Shown here: one piece after another, positions 62,701-64,000 of the stretch
Numbering within the stretch: the first letter of the stretch is position 1
How the letters are laid out: the number at the start of each line of letters is the position of its first letter
NCBI RefSeq assembly: GCF_001586775.1
Contig: NZ_LQXS01000002.1
Location: 124,001 to 188,000, forward strand
DNA length: 64,000 nt
Source of the DNA: Sphingobacterium populi
GTDB taxonomy: Bacteria > Bacteroidota > Bacteroidia > Sphingobacteriales > Sphingobacteriaceae
Direction of reading: 5' to 3'
Notes under the pieces: generated by a model
Seen by the model: the letters and a program-made list of their open reading frames with translations, nothing else
Databases searched by the model: none
What the model was told of the DNA's origin: nothing
Made by a program: the position numbers and the translations under genes

Positions 62701-63882
62701 CTAATCAAAAATATCATCAAAATTGTTCATGAGTTGTACTTTACGTTGATCAGACATTTTAAGATATATCATGGTGATTCTTATATCGCTGTGCCCCATA
62801 AGATCGCAGAGGGATTTTACGTCTCCACCTCTTTCAATAAATATGGTACCGAAAGTATCTCTTGCACAGTGATAGGAAATACGTTTATAGATTTTTGCAT
62901 GAGCTGCTATCACCTTAAGCATTCTATTTATCTGTTGGTCACTTGATTTTGTAAAGATGATACCCTCGCGATTGGCAATTAAGGATTGAGCTGTCAAGGA
63001 AATTGGCAGCTTGATCTTTTTACCATATTTTCTGCCTTTGTGGGGATTAATTAATAGAAATCCATTTTTTATTTGGTCGGATCTAAGGCTATGTGTGTCT
63101 GATATCCTGATTCCTGTTAAGCAACTAAATAAAAATCTTCTGAGTACTTCATGCTCTTCTGGAAGTAAATTTCCGCTACGAAATACGTCCATTAATCTCT
63201 TCAATTCATCTTGAGTTAAAACTTCTCGGTCACCTTGAATGTATCTAACCGGTCTAAAGTGATCGTAAGGGTTTGTTTTAATAAGTCCAGCTTTAACTGC
63301 CTTATTCAAATAACCTTTAATATCTTTATGATAGCCAGAGATTGTATTATGTGCTTTATATAGCTTTCGAAAGTATGCATCTAATGCTTCAATTTTATTT
63401 GTGGTAATTTCATCAATGGGGATGATATCAGAATTCCAGAACTCAATTAATTTATTGAAACTAACTCTGTGCCTCTGAAATGTTTCATATGTAATGATCC
63501 CACTTCTAACGTTTTTTAAACCAAGTTCTCGGCAAAACATTAGGAAATCGGTATTTGAATCAAGTGATTTCAAATTCGTGACAATATCATCGATACTGAT
63601 TGATAAGTCGTTTACATAAGCATTGATGATGATTTTGTGAACAAGGCTTTTATATTGACCGATCGTCATATTGTGGGGATGTACGTCAGGGTCATCGGAA
63701 AATCTAGGTTTTAACCGTTCATTCGATTTATCGAAGTATTCAGCAGTCCATACAATTCCTGTGAAGAAATCAATTTTTTTTCCCTTTTGATAAAGCCTAA
63801 GAAATACTTTCTGAGTTCCGTTTGCTTTCTTTTTACTGTCTAATGCCACATAAAATTTGACATCATTGTTCTGATCATTCAT
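62701..63882 (-). CDS. Tyrosine-type phage integrase
   Basis: A 393-aa tyrosine recombinase of the Bacteroidota prophage class. The order is arm-binding domain (first 90 residues), SAM-like core-binding domain (about 105-205) and catalytic domain (about 220-390). Catalytic residues are R259 (CLTGIRISDTHSL), K near 285, H338 and R341 (YHCARDTFG), H364 (LMGHSDI) and Y373 (MIYLKM). It is transcribed leftward, from the prophage's right end inward. This is the integration gene; attR should lie to its right. Confidence 0.95.
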   Translation of the reverse strand: MNDQNNDVKFYVALDSKKKANGTQKVFLRLYQKGKKIDFFTGIVWTAEYFDKSNERLKPRFSDDPDVHPHNMTIGQYKSLVHKIIINAYVNDLSISIDDIVTNLKSLDSNTDFLMFCRELGLKNVRSGIITYETFQRHRVSFNKLIEFWNSDIIPIDEITTNKIEALDAYFRKLYKAHNTISGYHKDIKGYLNKAVKAGLIKTNPYDHFRPVRYIQGDREVLTQDELKRLMDVFRSGNLLPEEHEVLRRFLFSCLTGIRISDTHSLRSDQIKNGFLLINPHKGRKYGKKIKLPISLTAQSLIANREGIIFTKSSDQQINRMLKVIAAHAKIYKRISYHCARDTFGTIFIERGGDVKSLCDLMGHSDIRITMIYLKMSDQRKVQLMNNFDDIFD

Positions 63883-63912
63883 AACAAATAGCGTTGCGAA
63901 GTGCGATATTTT

Positions 63913-64000
63913 TTAAAGAAATACTTCTGGAGCTATTCGTGCTTTAATTTGCGATTGATCTTTGACGAACGGTAATTGTATGGTTTCCAGCTGTTTACGA
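63913..64000 (-). CDS. C-terminal end of an unknown gene to the right of the integrase
   Basis: The last 28 codons of a leftward reading frame, cut by the window edge. They encode RKQLETIQLPFVKDQSQI followed by KARIAPEVFL and a stop at 63913. The sequence is well protein-like. It is either a host gene flanking attR or a last phage gene. No family can be told from so little, and only 30 nt separate its stop from the integrase start. Confidence 0.5.
   Translation of the reverse strand, partial: RKQLETIQLPFVKDQSQIKARIAPEVFL

Noticed and set aside
1..64000. The 9-nt string TGTTTACGA near both window ends as a possible att repeat
   Set aside because: It occurs at 25-33 and at the extreme right end, but a 9-mer is expected by chance, the left copy lies in the anti-sigma coding region, and the prophage starts some 24 kb further on.
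1..64000. tRNA genes, CRISPR arrays or insertion sequences
   Set aside because: I saw no cloverleaf with a T-loop consensus, no regularly spaced repeat-spacer array and no transposase in the window. The iteron arrays have 9-10 bp periods and no spacers, so they are not CRISPR.

Overview
The window reads as a Bacteroidota chromosome, most likely family Sphingobacteriaceae, carrying a resident prophage. Evidence for the host is the -7 promoter box TAnnTTTG, FecI/FecR-type sigma and anti-sigma genes, a TamL lipoprotein paired with TamB, PepSY-like proteins, and AT-rich intergenic DNA with few Shine-Dalgarno sequences.

Host part (about 1-24,600). On the minus strand lie the start of an anti-sigma gene, an ECF sigma factor, and the str operon rpsL-rpsG-fusA-rpsJ, which ends in a terminator. 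fusA is split by a single missing base. Next come a small lipoprotein, a GNAT protein, RNase R, a Fur-family regulator, a transaldolase-like aldolase, an MFS exporter, a retropepsin-like protein, malate dehydrogenase and the tamB-tamL pair. A response regulator/histidine kinase operon with two PepSY-like exported proteins and one unrecognised exported protein close the host part.

Prophage (about 24,700-63,900; siphovirus-like). A leftward lysogeny operon holds the repressor, a two-TM membrane protein and a protein ending in an SSB-like acidic tail. It diverges from a rightward early operon: Cro-like protein, LuxR-type regulator, SSB-like protein, primase/helicase, methyltransferase-like protein and PP-loop enzyme. 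A DNA-damage block (SRAP, UmuC, UmuD) and two leftward accessory genes follow. A 180-aa protein flanked by two arrays of TGTCC/GGACA repeats comes next. The late region then encodes protease-scaffold, capsid, tail tube, terminase, portal, lysis genes, tape measure, tail proteins and an SGNH-type tail fibre. A tyrosine integrase ends the element. No att direct repeat could be identified.

The most striking observation is a late-promoter family. Eight late transcription units each begin with GTCCTTT (TGTCCTTTC in most), followed after exactly 20 nt by a GATATTTG-like -7 box. In six of the eight, the ATG lies only 3-5 nt after this box, so these mRNAs should be leaderless or nearly so. The same TGTCC core forms the arrays around the 180-aa gene, whose product ends in a sliding-clamp-binding-like QFSLF. 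Together this suggests a self-contained late regulon. Other candidates are a STAS/GHKL-like accessory gene divergent from a late promoter, a lysogeny-operon pair containing a possible SSB-tail mimic, and a putative one-protein spanin.
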